NCBI GenBank assembly: GCA_014649575.1
Contig: BMTH01000026.1
Location: forward strand, 1 to 46,604
Source of the DNA: Streptomyces griseoincarnatus
GTDB taxonomy: Bacteria; Actinomycetota; Actinomycetes; Streptomycetales; Streptomycetaceae
DNA length: 46,604 bases
Reading direction: 5' to 3'
In this document: positions 14,910 through 24,030 of the stretch, one piece after another
How positions within the stretch are numbered: position 1 is the first letter of the stretch
How the letters are laid out: each line of letters opens with the position of its first letter
Notes under the pieces: model-generated
Database searches by the model: none
Seen by the model: only the letters and a program-made list of their open reading frames with translations
Told to the model about the DNA's origin: nothing
Position numbers and translations under genes: made by a program

Positions 14910-17402
14910 ATGACGGAAAGCGTGCGCACCTCGGAGACCATCGAGGTGGTGGGAGCACGGACCAATAACCTCCGCGACGTCACCGTGCGCATCCCCAAGG
15001 GACGGGTGGTGGCCTTCACCGGCGTCAGCGGCAGCGGCAAGACCTCCTTAGCCATCGACACCTTGCACAACGAGGCCCAACTCCGTTATCTGGAAGGGCT
15101 CTCGCCGTTCGTCCGGCAGTACATCACCCAGCGCAACCGCCCCAAGGTGGACCGCGTCCTCGGCCTGGGCGCCACCCTCGCCGTCGACCAGCGCCGGCTC
15201 AACCGCAACCCGCGCTCCACCGTCGCGACCATCACCGGCATCGACGGCCACCTCGGACTGCTCTACTCCCGGCTGCCCGGCATCGGCCCGGGAACGCCTC
15301 CCGGTGACGGCCCTCTCAGCTCCGCCCACTTCGACCGGCACACCCCGGAGGGGAGCTGCTCCGCCTGCCACGGCGTCGGCGGACTCTGGCAGGCGCGGGA
15401 GGAACTCATCATCACGCGACCGGAGTTGCCCCTCTTCGAGGGAGCCTCCCCCTGGTACGCGAAGTGGCGTTCCGCCGAACACGCCTTCATCCCCGCACTG
15501 GCCGAGAAGCGCGGCGTGGACCTCGCCCTGCCCTGGCAGTCGCTGCCCGAGCGCTTCCGTCACGAGGTGCTGTACGGCACGGGTGACGAGAAGATCGAAG
15601 CCACCGTCGACATGCCGAACAAGAACGAGACCTCCTCCTGGACGTACACCTCCAGCGAGCCGCTGCGCGGAGCGCTCGCCGAGGTGGAGCGGGTCTTCGC
15701 GAACGCGGCGACCCCCAGCGCGAAAGAGCGCTACCTGCCGTACATGCGCAAGATGCCCTGCACCACCTGCGGGGGCACCGGCTACGACGAGATCGCCCGG
15801 TCGGTGCGGCTGGGCGGGCTCGCCTACCCGGAACTGCTGGAGGCCGACGTCCGCGAGGTACGCGCCTGGGGCGAGCGGGTCACCTCCGGCCTCGACACCG
15901 CACAGCGCGCGGTCGGCGAACCCCTCCTGCAGGATCTCGCCCGCAGACTCCGGGTACTGGACCGCCTCGGCCTTGCCCACGTCCAACTGTCCCGCAGCGC
16001 GGCCACCCTGTCCGGCGGCGAACTCCAGCGCACCCGGCTCGCCGCCCAGCTGAGCACCGAACTCAGCGACATCATCTTCGTGCTCGACGAACCGGGCACC
16101 GGCCTCCACCCCGCCGACAAGGCCCATCTGCTGGACATGGCACGGGAGCTGCGCGCAGCCGGGAACACCGTGCTGCTGGTCGAGCACGACCCGGAGCTCA
16201 TCGCCCGCGCCGACTGGGTGATCGACATGGGACCGGGCGCCGGGCGGCTGGGCGGCGAGGTGCTCGTCTCCGGCACCCCCGCCGACGTCGCAGGGCATCC
16301 CCGCTCGCTCACCGGCCACTACCTCGCCGGGAAGGGACCGCGGCTGCGCCGTACCCGCCGGCCGGTCGGGGAGGGCACCGGCTGGGTGGAGCTCCACGGG
16401 CTGTCCGCGCACAACGTGACAGCGGACCTGGTTCGCTTCCCCGTGGGCCGGCTGACCTGTCTGACCGGGGTCAGCGGCAGTGGCAAGAGCAGCCTCCTCG
16501 GCGCCCTCGGTGCAGGCACCGAGGCGGCTCTGGCCGGAACGGCGACCGACACCGTGCGCCGGGTCACCGGTGCCGAGACCTTCGGCTGGGTCGCCGTGGT
16601 CGACCAGGAGCCGATCGGCCGGACACCCCGGTCCAACCCCGCCACCTACAGCAAAGCGTTCGACATCGTCCGCAAGCTGTTCGCGGAGACCGACGAGGCA
16701 CGCAAGCGCGGCATCAAGGCCTCCTGGTTCTCCTTCAACGCGGCCAACGGCGGACGCTGCGAGGTCTGCACCGGGTACGGCCGCAAGCTGGTCGACATGC
16801 ACTTCCTGCCGGACGTGTGGGTGGTCTGCGACGCCTGCGAGGGACGCCGCTACACACCGGAGGCCCTGGAGATCACCTACCAGGGACTGACCATCGACGG
16901 AGTGCTGGAGCTGACCGTCGCCGAGGCCGTCGAACGCCTCACGGAGAACCGTCAGTTGGCGGAGGCGCTGAAGGCCATGGACCGGGTCGGCCTCGGCTAT
17001 CTCCAACTCGGCCAGAACGCCACGGAACTCTCCGGAGGCGAGGCGCAGCGCCTCAAGCTCGCGTCGGCCATCCAGCGCGGTTCCGCGGGACGCAAGGCCG
17101 GACTGGTCGTGCTCGACGAACCCGTCTCGGGTCTGCACCCCTCCGACATCCAGCGCATGGTGGACGCCTTCGACCTGCTCCTGGACTCGGGCAACACGGT
17201 GGTCGTCGCCGAGCACGACATCCCCGTCGCGGCCTCCGCGGACTGGGTGATCGACCTCGGCCCCGGCGCCGGACCCGACGGAGGCGCGGTCGTGGCGGCG
17301 GGCGTCCCTGACCAGGTCGCCGAGGCCCACACCCCGACCGCGGGCTATTTCCGCCGGTACATGGCGGGCCTGCCGCTGCTGGACGGGCACGGCGACCACT
17401 GA
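14910..17402 (+). CDS. UvrA-like ABC ATPase, probable DNA-damage self-resistance
   Basis: The 830-residue protein has two ABC ATPase halves with Walker A motifs GVSGSGKTSL and GVSGSGKSSL, signature motifs LSGGELQRTRLA and LSGGEAQRLKLA, Walker B VLDEP in each half, and zinc-type cysteine pairs (CSAC, CTTC, CEVC, CDAC). It is shorter than housekeeping UvrA (about 940-1000 residues), like the UvrA paralogues that protect producers of DNA-binding drugs. Clusters for naphthyridinomycin- and quinocarcin-type alkylators carry such genes. Leu47, just after the first Walker A motif, is encoded by a TTA codon (15048-15050), so translation should depend on the bldA tRNA. GGAAGGAAT lies in front of the ATG region. 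No UvrB or UvrC is nearby. Confidence 0.88.
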   Translation: MTESVRTSETIEVVGARTNNLRDVTVRIPKGRVVAFTGVSGSGKTSLAIDTLHNEAQLRYLEGLSPFVRQYITQRNRPKVDRVLGLGATLAVDQRRLNRNPRSTVATITGIDGHLGLLYSRLPGIGPGTPPGDGPLSSAHFDRHTPEGSCSACHGVGGLWQAREELIITRPELPLFEGASPWYAKWRSAEHAFIPALAEKRGVDLALPWQSLPERFRHEVLYGTGDEKIEATVDMPNKNETSSWTYTSSEPLRGALAEVERVFANAATPSAKERYLPYMRKMPCTTCGGTGYDEIARSVRLGGLAYPELLEADVREVRAWGERVTSGLDTAQRAVGEPLLQDLARRLRVLDRLGLAHVQLSRSAATLSGGELQRTRLAAQLSTELSDIIFVLDEPGTGLHPADKAHLLDMARELRAAGNTVLLVEHDPELIARADWVIDMGPGAGRLGGEVLVSGTPADVAGHPRSLTGHYLAGKGPRLRRTRRPVGEGTGWVELHGLSAHNVTADLVRFPVGRLTCLTGVSGSGKSSLLGALGAGTEAALAGTATDTVRRVTGAETFGWVAVVDQEPIGRTPRSNPATYSKAFDIVRKLFAETDEARKRGIKASWFSFNAANGGRCEVCTGYGRKLVDMHFLPDVWVVCDACEGRRYTPEALEITYQGLTIDGVLELTVAEAVERLTENRQLAEALKAMDRVGLGYLQLGQNATELSGGEAQRLKLASAIQRGSAGRKAGLVVLDEPVSGLHPSDIQRMVDAFDLLLDSGNTVVVAEHDIPVAASADWVIDLGPGAGPDGGAVVAAGVPDQVAEAHTPTAGYFRRYMAGLPLLDGHGDH

Positions 17403-17413
17403 ACCACCGGTGA

Positions 17414-17456
17414 CGCCCCGCGCCCGGCCGTCGCGCACACGGTCAGGCGCGGGGCG
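17414..17456. terminator. Hairpin between convergent genes
   Basis: An 11-bp perfect inverted repeat (17414-17424 and 17446-17456, arm CGCCCCGCGCC) spans the end of the metallophosphoesterase gene and the short gap after the UvrA-like gene. Confidence 0.5.
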
Positions 17457-18708
17457 ACGCCAGTTCCACGACGGTGATGTCCGGGTCGGCGTCCAGGCGG
17501 ACGGGCGGCCCCCAGAAGCCGGTGCCCCGGCTCACGTAGAGCAGGGTGTCCCGGTACCGGCTCAGCCCGGCGACGTTCGGCTCGACCAGGGACGCGAGAC
17601 GGGTGAAGGGCCAGAGCTGGCCACCATGGGTGTGGCCGGACAACTGGAGGTCCACCCCGTACCGGGCGGCCTCCGTGACCTGAGCGGGCTGGTGGGCGAG
17701 GAGGACGACGGCCCGGTCCCGGTCACGTCCGCCCAGCGCCGCCTCGTAGTCGGGGCCGTCGTCATGGTCGACACCGCTCGCGTCCTCGACCCCGGCCAGG
17801 TCGAAGCCCGGCAGGGCGACCCGCTCGTTGCGCAAGGGACGCAGACCGAGCCCGCTCACGAAGCGGACCCACTGCTCGGCACCCGAGTAGAACTCGTGGT
17901 TCCCGGTGACGTAGTACGCGCCGTGCGGCGCCCGCAGGTCCGCGAGCGGTTCGGCGGCCCGCCCCTGGACAGCCACGTCGGCGTCCTCCACCAGGTCACC
18001 GACGAGCGCCACCAGGTCCGGCTCGGTGCCGTTGAGGAGGTCCACCAACTGCCGGGTGCGGGAACGCCCCACCAGGACGTTCAGATGGATGTCGCTGATC
18101 AGTGCGATCCGGAAGCCGTGGGCCTGCGGGCCGAGCCGGGCGAGGGGCACGACGAGGTGCCTGACGCGGGGCGGCCCCAGCGCGGTGTACGCGCCGTACC
18201 CCACGGCGGCGGTGGCGGCGGCCCCGGCGGCGACGGCGACGACCCGGCTCACGAACATGCGACGGGACGCCGCGAGCCCGTCGGCCGAGGCCGGCGCCGG
18301 GACGTCCGGGCCTGACGCGGAGCCCGTACCGTACGGGTGCTCCCCATCGCCCCCGGACGCCGTGCTCCGGGCCGCGGGCGCCGTGTCGCCGACGGAGCGC
18401 CGCCGCCGGACCCGCATCAGCAAGGGGCGGACCGCCTCCCCCACCAGCAGCGCCAGCGTCAGGTAGAGGAGCCCCGCCATCCAGGTGAAGCCCGGCCAGC
18501 CGACCGCGGTGGCCAGTGGCGCGGGCAGCGCGCGCTCCCCGGGCGGCGCGGCCACCAGCAGCAGCGCCAGCAGAACGATCAGGGCCGTACCGGCCCGGCG
18601 CCACCACGAACCGGGGGACGTCGTGGCACGGACCATCCGCCACCACACGTAGGAGTGGGCGCCGGCCAGGACCGGCAGCACGAGCGCGACGAACAACGCG
18701 GAGGACAC
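17443..18708 (-). CDS. Membrane-anchored metallophosphoesterase
   Basis: A 421-residue YkuE-type protein. The N-terminal third has hydrophobic segments (LFVALVLPVLAG; ALIVLLALLLVAA; WMAGLLYLTLALLVG), a basic linker and a further segment (VVAVAAGAAATAAVGYGAY). The catalytic domain carries the dinuclear metal motifs SDIHLN, VGDLVED, GNHE and SGHTHGGQ in order. The family hydrolyses phosphoesters at the outer membrane face; the substrate is unknown. It starts with GTG 12 bp after the FAD monooxygenase stop and is probably co-transcribed with it, but a role in either cluster is not evident. Confidence 0.85.
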   Translation of the reverse strand: MSSALFVALVLPVLAGAHSYVWWRMVRATTSPGSWWRRAGTALIVLLALLLVAAPPGERALPAPLATAVGWPGFTWMAGLLYLTLALLVGEAVRPLLMRVRRRRSVGDTAPAARSTASGGDGEHPYGTGSASGPDVPAPASADGLAASRRMFVSRVVAVAAGAAATAAVGYGAYTALGPPRVRHLVVPLARLGPQAHGFRIALISDIHLNVLVGRSRTRQLVDLLNGTEPDLVALVGDLVEDADVAVQGRAAEPLADLRAPHGAYYVTGNHEFYSGAEQWVRFVSGLGLRPLRNERVALPGFDLAGVEDASGVDHDDGPDYEAALGGRDRDRAVVLLAHQPAQVTEAARYGVDLQLSGHTHGGQLWPFTRLASLVEPNVAGLSRYRDTLLYVSRGTGFWGPPVRLDADPDITVVELASPRA

Positions 18709-18720
18709 CGGATCCCCGGA

Positions 18721-20199
18721 TCAGCCGGCGACCGTGCGCGGCTCACCGCACCAGTGGCGCAGCGCCCTCGTCAACCCCCGGCCGGGTTCGACGCCCGCCC
18801 AGGCCACGTATCCATCGGGCCGGATCAGCACATGCGCGGGCCACCCGGCGCCGAGGGGTTCGGCGAGCACGCCCGTACGCAGCCGCGCCTCCCAGCCCGC
18901 GGCGGCCGGCGGACAGTCCTCCGTGCCGGTCAGCACGAAATGACCGCCCCGGAACAACTCGTACAGCCGCTCCGGGCCGCCGGGAGTCGTCACGAGCGGC
19001 CGGTCCGGTACCCGTCGGCCCGTCCACCGGTCACGCTTCTCCGCCGGGTAACGCAGGGTCAGCCCCGACAGATGCAGCACGTTCAGCCGGTGCACCGGCT
19101 TGATCCGCATCGACCACATCGCGGCCTTCCGCAGCAGCCGTGAGGGAAGACTGTCGGAGGTCTCGAAGCGGAAGGACAGGTCGGTCTTGCGCAGTGTCTC
19201 CGCCGCGATCGGGTACCGCTCCGCCTCGTAACTGTCGAGCAGCCCCTGCGGCGCCCATCCGTCGAGCACCGCCCGCAGCTTCCAGCCCAGGTTGAACGCG
19301 TCCTGGATACCGGTCTGCAGCCCCTGTCCGCCGGACGGGATGTGCGTGTGCGCGGCGTCCCCGGCGAGCAGCACCCGGCCGACCCGGTACCTCTTCGCGT
19401 GCCGCTGCGAGCTGCGGAACCGGGACAGCCACAGCGGGTCGTGGATGCCGATGTCCGAGCCCAGGATGGCGCCGCAGCTCTCGCTCAGGTCCTCCAGCGT
19501 GAGCGGCTCGTCGGCGGGGACGGCGAACTTCTCGCGGTCCAGCACGATGACCCGGTACGTGCCGTCGCGGAACGGGAACAGGGCGGCCATGCCGCGCCGG
19601 GTGATCCGCGCGTACTCGGCCGGCCCCGGGGGACTGCTCAGCCGGGCGTCGGCCATCATCAGCGACTGGTCGTAGTTCCAGCCGTCGAACTCCACGCCGA
19701 CGGCGTCACGAACGGTGCTGTTCACCCCGTCACAGCCGACGACGTACCGGGCCCGGACGGTGGCCGGACCCTCCGGACCCGTCAGCTCGACGTCGACCCC
19801 GTCGTCGTCCTGCGACAGCCCGGTCATCTCGGTCCCGGGCAGGAGCACCGCGCCCGCCTTCTCGGCGGCGGCCTGCAGCGCGTCCTCGGTCCGCGCCTGC
19901 GGGATGGACAGACTGAACGGGAAGGGCGTGTCGAGCAGACCGTAGTCCAGGTAGCCGTCCTCGTTGCCGAGCGGAGGATGCGGGCACTCCCGCCCCCATG
20001 CCAGCAGGTCACCCACCCGGCCGCGCATGTCGAGAAGTTCCAGGGTACGGGGCTCGACCGTGCAGGCGCGGGACAGCCGGCTGCGCCCGGTGCGCTTGTC
20101 GACCACCTGGCAGGACACGCCGAAGCCGGCCAGTTCCGCCGCGAGCGCGAGCCCGGCGGGTCCGGCGCCGACGATGAGCACCTGTGGGGACGGCGGCAT
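18721..20199 (-). CDS. FAD-dependent aromatic hydroxylase (PHBH/TetX-type)
   Basis: The 492-residue class A flavoprotein monooxygenase has the FAD-binding GAGPAGLALA at the N-terminus, the DG-type motif YVVGCDGVNS, and the second FAD motif GDAAHTHIPSGGQG, then a C-terminal thioredoxin-like tail. Such enzymes hydroxylate phenols or quinones using NAD(P)H and O2. In tetrahydroisoquinoline pathways a hydroxylase of this class oxidises the aromatic ring, which is the likely role here. The ATG at 20199 has GAAGGAG upstream. It is transcribed away from the E1 alpha gene across a 294-bp region. Tailoring of another scaffold is possible. Confidence 0.82.
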   Translation of the reverse strand: MPPSPQVLIVGAGPAGLALAAELAGFGVSCQVVDKRTGRSRLSRACTVEPRTLELLDMRGRVGDLLAWGRECPHPPLGNEDGYLDYGLLDTPFPFSLSIPQARTEDALQAAAEKAGAVLLPGTEMTGLSQDDDGVDVELTGPEGPATVRARYVVGCDGVNSTVRDAVGVEFDGWNYDQSLMMADARLSSPPGPAEYARITRRGMAALFPFRDGTYRVIVLDREKFAVPADEPLTLEDLSESCGAILGSDIGIHDPLWLSRFRSSQRHAKRYRVGRVLLAGDAAHTHIPSGGQGLQTGIQDAFNLGWKLRAVLDGWAPQGLLDSYEAERYPIAAETLRKTDLSFRFETSDSLPSRLLRKAAMWSMRIKPVHRLNVLHLSGLTLRYPAEKRDRWTGRRVPDRPLVTTPGGPERLYELFRGGHFVLTGTEDCPPAAAGWEARLRTGVLAEPLGAGWPAHVLIRPDGYVAWAGVEPGRGLTRALRHWCGEPRTVAG

Positions 20200-20493
20200 C
20201 TTCTGACTCCTTCGCAACGGCCGGACCCGCCGCACGGGCCGTGCGCGGGGCGCAGAACGACGGCAGGAGCGGGCCGGTCCAGGACCACGGGGCCGCTTCC
20301 CGTCGGGACACCGGCCAGTTAACGGGCGGGTGCGAAGCGGGCGCAACCACGCTGAGAACGAGGTAAGAGACGCCGGAGAGCGAGGACCCGCGGATGAGAC
20401 CGGATCGAGCACCGGATTGAGAACGGCGCGTCCTAGCGTGGCGCCCGACCACGTGGTGCACACGCAGTCCTGCCCGCAGGGAGGAGTTCCACC
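20200..20493. promoter_or_regulatory. Divergent control region with SARP-like heptamers and a palindrome
   Basis: This region drives the FAD hydroxylase leftward and the E1 alpha set rightward. TGAGAAC (20353), TAAGAGA (20364) and GGAGAGC (20375) are spaced exactly 11 bp apart. Closer to the gene TGAGACC (20395), TCGAGCA (20405) and TGAGAAC (20418) recur; the last lies 9 bp before TAGCGT (20434-20439), the same distance as in the promoter of the acyl-AMP ligase. A perfect palindrome ACCACGTGGT sits at 20448-20457, next to the expected start of transcription. Confidence 0.4.
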
Positions 20494-21510
20494 ATGACCG
20501 CGCGTCCGCCGGAACCGAGCCGTACACCGGCCGCCCCGGCCGCCGCACACCCACCGGCCGCCCTCTCCCTCGTGGAACCCCCCGCCGCTCCCGGGCGTGA
20601 GGACCTGGAATCCCTGCTGACCATCCGCCACTTCGAGAATCTGCTGCTACGGATGTTCGCGGAGGGCAGGCTCAACGGCACCACGCACACCTGTCTCGGA
20701 CAGGAGTACGTGCCGGTCTCCCTGGCCCCGCTGCTCGCCGGCGACCACGTACTCAGCAACCACCGGGGCCACGGCCACTACCTCGCCCTGTTCCGGGACC
20801 CCGCCGGACTGCTCGCGGAGATCATGGGACGGTCCGGCGCGGTGTGTTCCGGTGTCGGCGGCAGCCAGCACATCCGGCGCGACGGCTATCTCTCCACCGG
20901 CGTGCAAGGGCAGAGCCTGCCGCTCGCCGTAGGCATCGGACTGCGCTGCAAGCGCACGGGTTCCGGCCGGCTCGCCGCCGCGTTCGTCGGCGACGGCACC
21001 TGGGGTGAGGGAGCGGTCTACGAGGCACTCAACATGGCCGCGCTGTGGCGGGTGCCGGTCCTGGTGGTCGTCGAACACAACGGGATCGCCCAATCCACCC
21101 CGACGCACGCGCAGATGGCGGGTTCGATCGCCGACCGGGCGGCTGCCTTCGGCATCGACTTCGTGGAGGTCACCGGGCACCACGTACCGGAGATCCGGGA
21201 GCGGCTCACCCCCGTGGTGCGCCGGGTCCGCGAGGAACACCGCCCGGCGGTCGTGCAGTTCACCACTCACCGGCTGGGCCCTCACAGCAAGGGTGACGAC
21301 ACCCGCGACCCGGCGGAGGTGGAGCGGCTCCGGGCCGGCGACTGGCACCGGGAGCTGACCGACCGGCTGGGCGCGCCGTTCCGGGAACTCGACGCGCGCG
21401 TCCGCGCCGACCTGGAGGAAATGGCGCGTGAGGTGGAGGCACGGCCGCCCGCCACCTGGACGGGGTCCGGTTCCGCGGACCCGAGGACGGAGGACCGATG
21501 GCTGAACTGA
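20494..21510 (+). CDS. Thiamine-diphosphate dehydrogenase E1 alpha-like subunit
   Basis: The 338-residue protein matches E1 alpha of 2-oxoacid dehydrogenases, with HRGHGHYLA, GVGGSQHI and the ThDP/Mg site GDGTWGEG...EALNMA...EHN. The first ~35 residues are a Pro/Ala-rich extension. With the E1 beta-E2 protein downstream it should form the ThDP enzyme that passes a two-carbon unit to the lipoyl arm and then to the neighbouring ACP. The same layout (E1 alpha, ACP, E1 beta-E2, KASIII) makes glycolyl-ACP from a ketose phosphate in naphthyridinomycin-type pathways. GGAGG precedes the ATG by 8 bp. Substrate choice cannot be read from the sequence. Confidence 0.85.
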   Translation: MTARPPEPSRTPAAPAAAHPPAALSLVEPPAAPGREDLESLLTIRHFENLLLRMFAEGRLNGTTHTCLGQEYVPVSLAPLLAGDHVLSNHRGHGHYLALFRDPAGLLAEIMGRSGAVCSGVGGSQHIRRDGYLSTGVQGQSLPLAVGIGLRCKRTGSGRLAAAFVGDGTWGEGAVYEALNMAALWRVPVLVVVEHNGIAQSTPTHAQMAGSIADRAAAFGIDFVEVTGHHVPEIRERLTPVVRRVREEHRPAVVQFTTHRLGPHSKGDDTRDPAEVERLRAGDWHRELTDRLGAPFRELDARVRADLEEMAREVEARPPATWTGSGSADPRTEDRWLN

Positions 21511-21755
21511 CCGAGCCGGCCGACCTGAGCGGACTGGCGGGCCTCGTGGCCGAGGTGCTCGAGATACCCGCCTCCGAGGTGACGGAGGAGACCGGGGCCG
21601 CCACCACGGCGGCCTGGACCAGCCTGCGACACGTCCAGATCGTCTCGTGTGTCGAACGCGCCTACGGCATCCGGCTCACCGCCCGCGAGGCGCGCCGCTG
21701 CCGGAGCGTCGGCGCCCTGCGCGCGGCGCTCACCGCGAAGCGGGGGGCGCCGTGA
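21498..21755 (+). CDS. Discrete acyl carrier protein for the C2 unit
   Basis: The 85-residue acidic protein has a carrier-type attachment site with Ser42 in AAWTSLRHVQIV; Thr replaces the usual Asp before the Ser. GGAGG lies upstream of the ATG, which overlaps the E1 alpha gene by 13 bp, and its stop overlaps the GTG of the E1 beta-E2 gene. The position inside the dehydrogenase operon implies it accepts the acyl group from the lipoyl arm of the E2 domain. Confidence 0.82.
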   Translation: MAELTEPADLSGLAGLVAEVLEIPASEVTEETGAATTAAWTSLRHVQIVSCVERAYGIRLTAREARRCRSVGALRAALTAKRGAP

Positions 21756-23935
21756 CCCGTCCCGCGCCCCGCGTGGTGGAGGCGCTCAACGCGGCCCTGC
21801 ACCGCCTGTTCGAGGAACGGTCCTCACTGCATCTGCTCGGCGAGGACGTGCGCGACCCGTACGGTGGTGCGTTCAAGGTGACCCGAGGTCTGTCGACCCG
21901 TCACCCGGACCGGGTGCTCTCCACTCCGATCAGCGAGGCGGGCATCACCGGCGTGGCGGGCGGTCTGGCGCTCGCGGGCGACCAGGCGATCGTGGAGATG
22001 ATGTTCGGCGACTTCGCCGCGCTCGCCTTCGACCAGATACTCAACTTGATCTCCAAGTCGGTGACCATGTACGGCGACCGGGTGCCGATGCCGGTCGTGG
22101 TGCGCTGCCCCGTCGGCGGCAACCGCGGTTACGGTCCCACCCACAGCCAGAGCCTCCAGAAGCACTTCGTCGGCGTGCCCAACCTGGCGCTGTACGAGAC
22201 GAGTCCCTTCCACGACCCGTACGCGCAGCTCGCCGAGGGCCTCGACCGCGGACCCGCGATGCTCTTCGAGGACAAGGTCCTCTACACCCGGCGGATGTTC
22301 CGTGACGGGGTGGTGGACGAGCACCACCGGTACGCGCTGCGGGGCGGGCCCACCGGCTGGGCGCACGTGTCCCCCATGGACGGCACTGCCGCCGACGTGG
22401 TGCTGATCTGCCCCGGCGGCACCACGCACCGGGCCCTCGACGCCGCACGGATCCTGCGCACCCGCGGGATCGCCGCGCACGTCCTGGTCCCCGCCCGGCT
22501 CTACCCGCCCGACCTGGAGCCGGTGCTGCCGCTGCTGGCGGACGCCCGGCTGGTCGCCGTGGCGGAGGAGAGCACCGAGGGCGGTACCTGGGGCGCCGAG
22601 ATCGCCGCCCGGGTGCACACGAGGATCTGGTCGCATCTGCGTTCGCCCGTGCTGCAGTTGAACTCGGCCGACTCGGTGGTGCCGACCGCGCCGCACCTGG
22701 AGTCGCGGGTGCTGCTCGGCGCGGAGCGGATCGCCGCAGAGATCGAGAAGGGCGCGGCCCGGTCCCCGCAGTCCCGCACACCCGCCGCCCCACCGCCGCT
22801 CGCCCCGCTCGTGGCCGCCGGGTCCGAGACCGCCGGGGCGGGGGCCGGTGAGCAGCCGGCAGCCGCCGCCGGGGACAGTGGCGAGCCGGCGGCCGGGGTT
22901 CCGGTCGCCGTGCCCAAACTCAACAACAACGACACCGCCTACCTGGTCGTCCGGTGGTTCGCCGACGACGGCGCGTACATCGGCGAGGGAGACCCGCTGG
23001 TCGAACTGGAGACCTCCAAGGCGGTCGAGGAGATCGCCGCACCGGCTGACGGACACCTGCGGATACGCGCCGCGGAGGGCAGTGAGGTCGGGGTCGGGGA
23101 CCTCCTCGCCGAACTCCTCGCCGAGCCACCCGCCGCCCCGGCGCCCGACACCCCGGCGCTCACCCCCTCCGACGAGCGGGTCGCCGCCCCCGTGCCCGCG
23201 GCCGCGCCCGTGGACCCTCCCGCCCAGGAGCCCGCCCCCGCCGCCCGTACCCATGTGCTCGACCGGGTCCAGCAGGGAACCGCCGCAGTGGTCACCCGTG
23301 CCCACCGGGAGGTGCCCGTCGCCTTCGCCGCCGTCGAGGTCCGCGTGGACGCGGTACTGGCCAGGCTGCGCACCCTGTCCGACGAGACCGGTGCCGAGGT
23401 CGGACTGCCGGAGGCGGTGGTCAAGGCCGTGGCCGCGGCGCACCCCGCCTTCCCGCACCTGTTCGGCACCCTGGTGGACGAACGGACCGTACGGCTCGCC
23501 GACACCGTGGACATCGGTGTCACCGTGGACGCCGGGAACGGCCTCTACATCCCTGTGCTGCGGGACTGTGCCGGCCGCTCCCTCGCCGACCTCTCCGACG
23601 ACCTCATGGACTTCCGGATGAAGGCGTTCCGCGCCGAGTTCACCGCGGGTGAGCTGTCCGGCGGCTGTCTGAGCGTGTCGCTGAACACGGAGCCCGGTGT
23701 CCTGTTCGTCCAGCCGATCGTCATGGCGCCGCAGCTCTGCATGGTCTCGGTGGGCGGCCGGCTCACCCGGCTCGTCCTGGAGGACGGGGTGCCCGCCTCC
23801 ACCACCGTGGTCACCCTCGGACTCGCCTACGACCACCGGGTGGTCAACGGACGGGACGCGATCGCCTTCCTGCGCGCCGTCGCGGACGCACTGCACGACG
23901 CGGAAAGGCTCGTCGCATGCGCCGGCCCGCAGTGA
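21752..23935 (+). CDS. E1 beta-lipoyl-E2 acyltransferase fusion
   Basis: This 727-residue protein joins three parts. Residues ~1-330 are E1 beta (STPISEAGITG, GNRGYGPTHSQS, LFEDK). After an Ala/Pro-rich linker, a lipoyl domain covers ~384-460 with Lys423 in LETSKAVEE. A second linker leads to an E2 acyltransferase domain (~500-727) ending in DHRVVNG at 694-700, where Asn699 replaces the usual Asp of DHRxxDG. I see no peripheral subunit-binding domain between lipoyl and catalytic domains. The fusion is characteristic of the glycolyl-ACP systems of naphthyridinomycin/quinocarcin type. The GTG start overlaps the ACP stop. A branched-chain starter-forming complex is the alternative. Confidence 0.85.
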   Translation: MTRPAPRVVEALNAALHRLFEERSSLHLLGEDVRDPYGGAFKVTRGLSTRHPDRVLSTPISEAGITGVAGGLALAGDQAIVEMMFGDFAALAFDQILNLISKSVTMYGDRVPMPVVVRCPVGGNRGYGPTHSQSLQKHFVGVPNLALYETSPFHDPYAQLAEGLDRGPAMLFEDKVLYTRRMFRDGVVDEHHRYALRGGPTGWAHVSPMDGTAADVVLICPGGTTHRALDAARILRTRGIAAHVLVPARLYPPDLEPVLPLLADARLVAVAEESTEGGTWGAEIAARVHTRIWSHLRSPVLQLNSADSVVPTAPHLESRVLLGAERIAAEIEKGAARSPQSRTPAAPPPLAPLVAAGSETAGAGAGEQPAAAAGDSGEPAAGVPVAVPKLNNNDTAYLVVRWFADDGAYIGEGDPLVELETSKAVEEIAAPADGHLRIRAAEGSEVGVGDLLAELLAEPPAAPAPDTPALTPSDERVAAPVPAAAPVDPPAQEPAPAARTHVLDRVQQGTAAVVTRAHREVPVAFAAVEVRVDAVLARLRTLSDETGAEVGLPEAVVKAVAAAHPAFPHLFGTLVDERTVRLADTVDIGVTVDAGNGLYIPVLRDCAGRSLADLSDDLMDFRMKAFRAEFTAGELSGGCLSVSLNTEPGVLFVQPIVMAPQLCMVSVGGRLTRLVLEDGVPASTTVVTLGLAYDHRVVNGRDAIAFLRAVADALHDAERLVACAGPQ

Positions 23936-24030
23936 GGACGTGACGTGGCGGCGCAGCGGCAGAGCCTTGCCCGGACCGGTCCGACTCCAGCGGCCCCACG
24001 GCCACCGGAGCAGTCAAGTGAGGAGTTCTC

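Noticed and set aside
14910..17402. Housekeeping uvrA
   Set aside because: It is shorter than the general repair protein, holds a TTA codon, has no uvrB/uvrC nearby and sits at the edge of an NRPS cluster; it reads as a paralogue.
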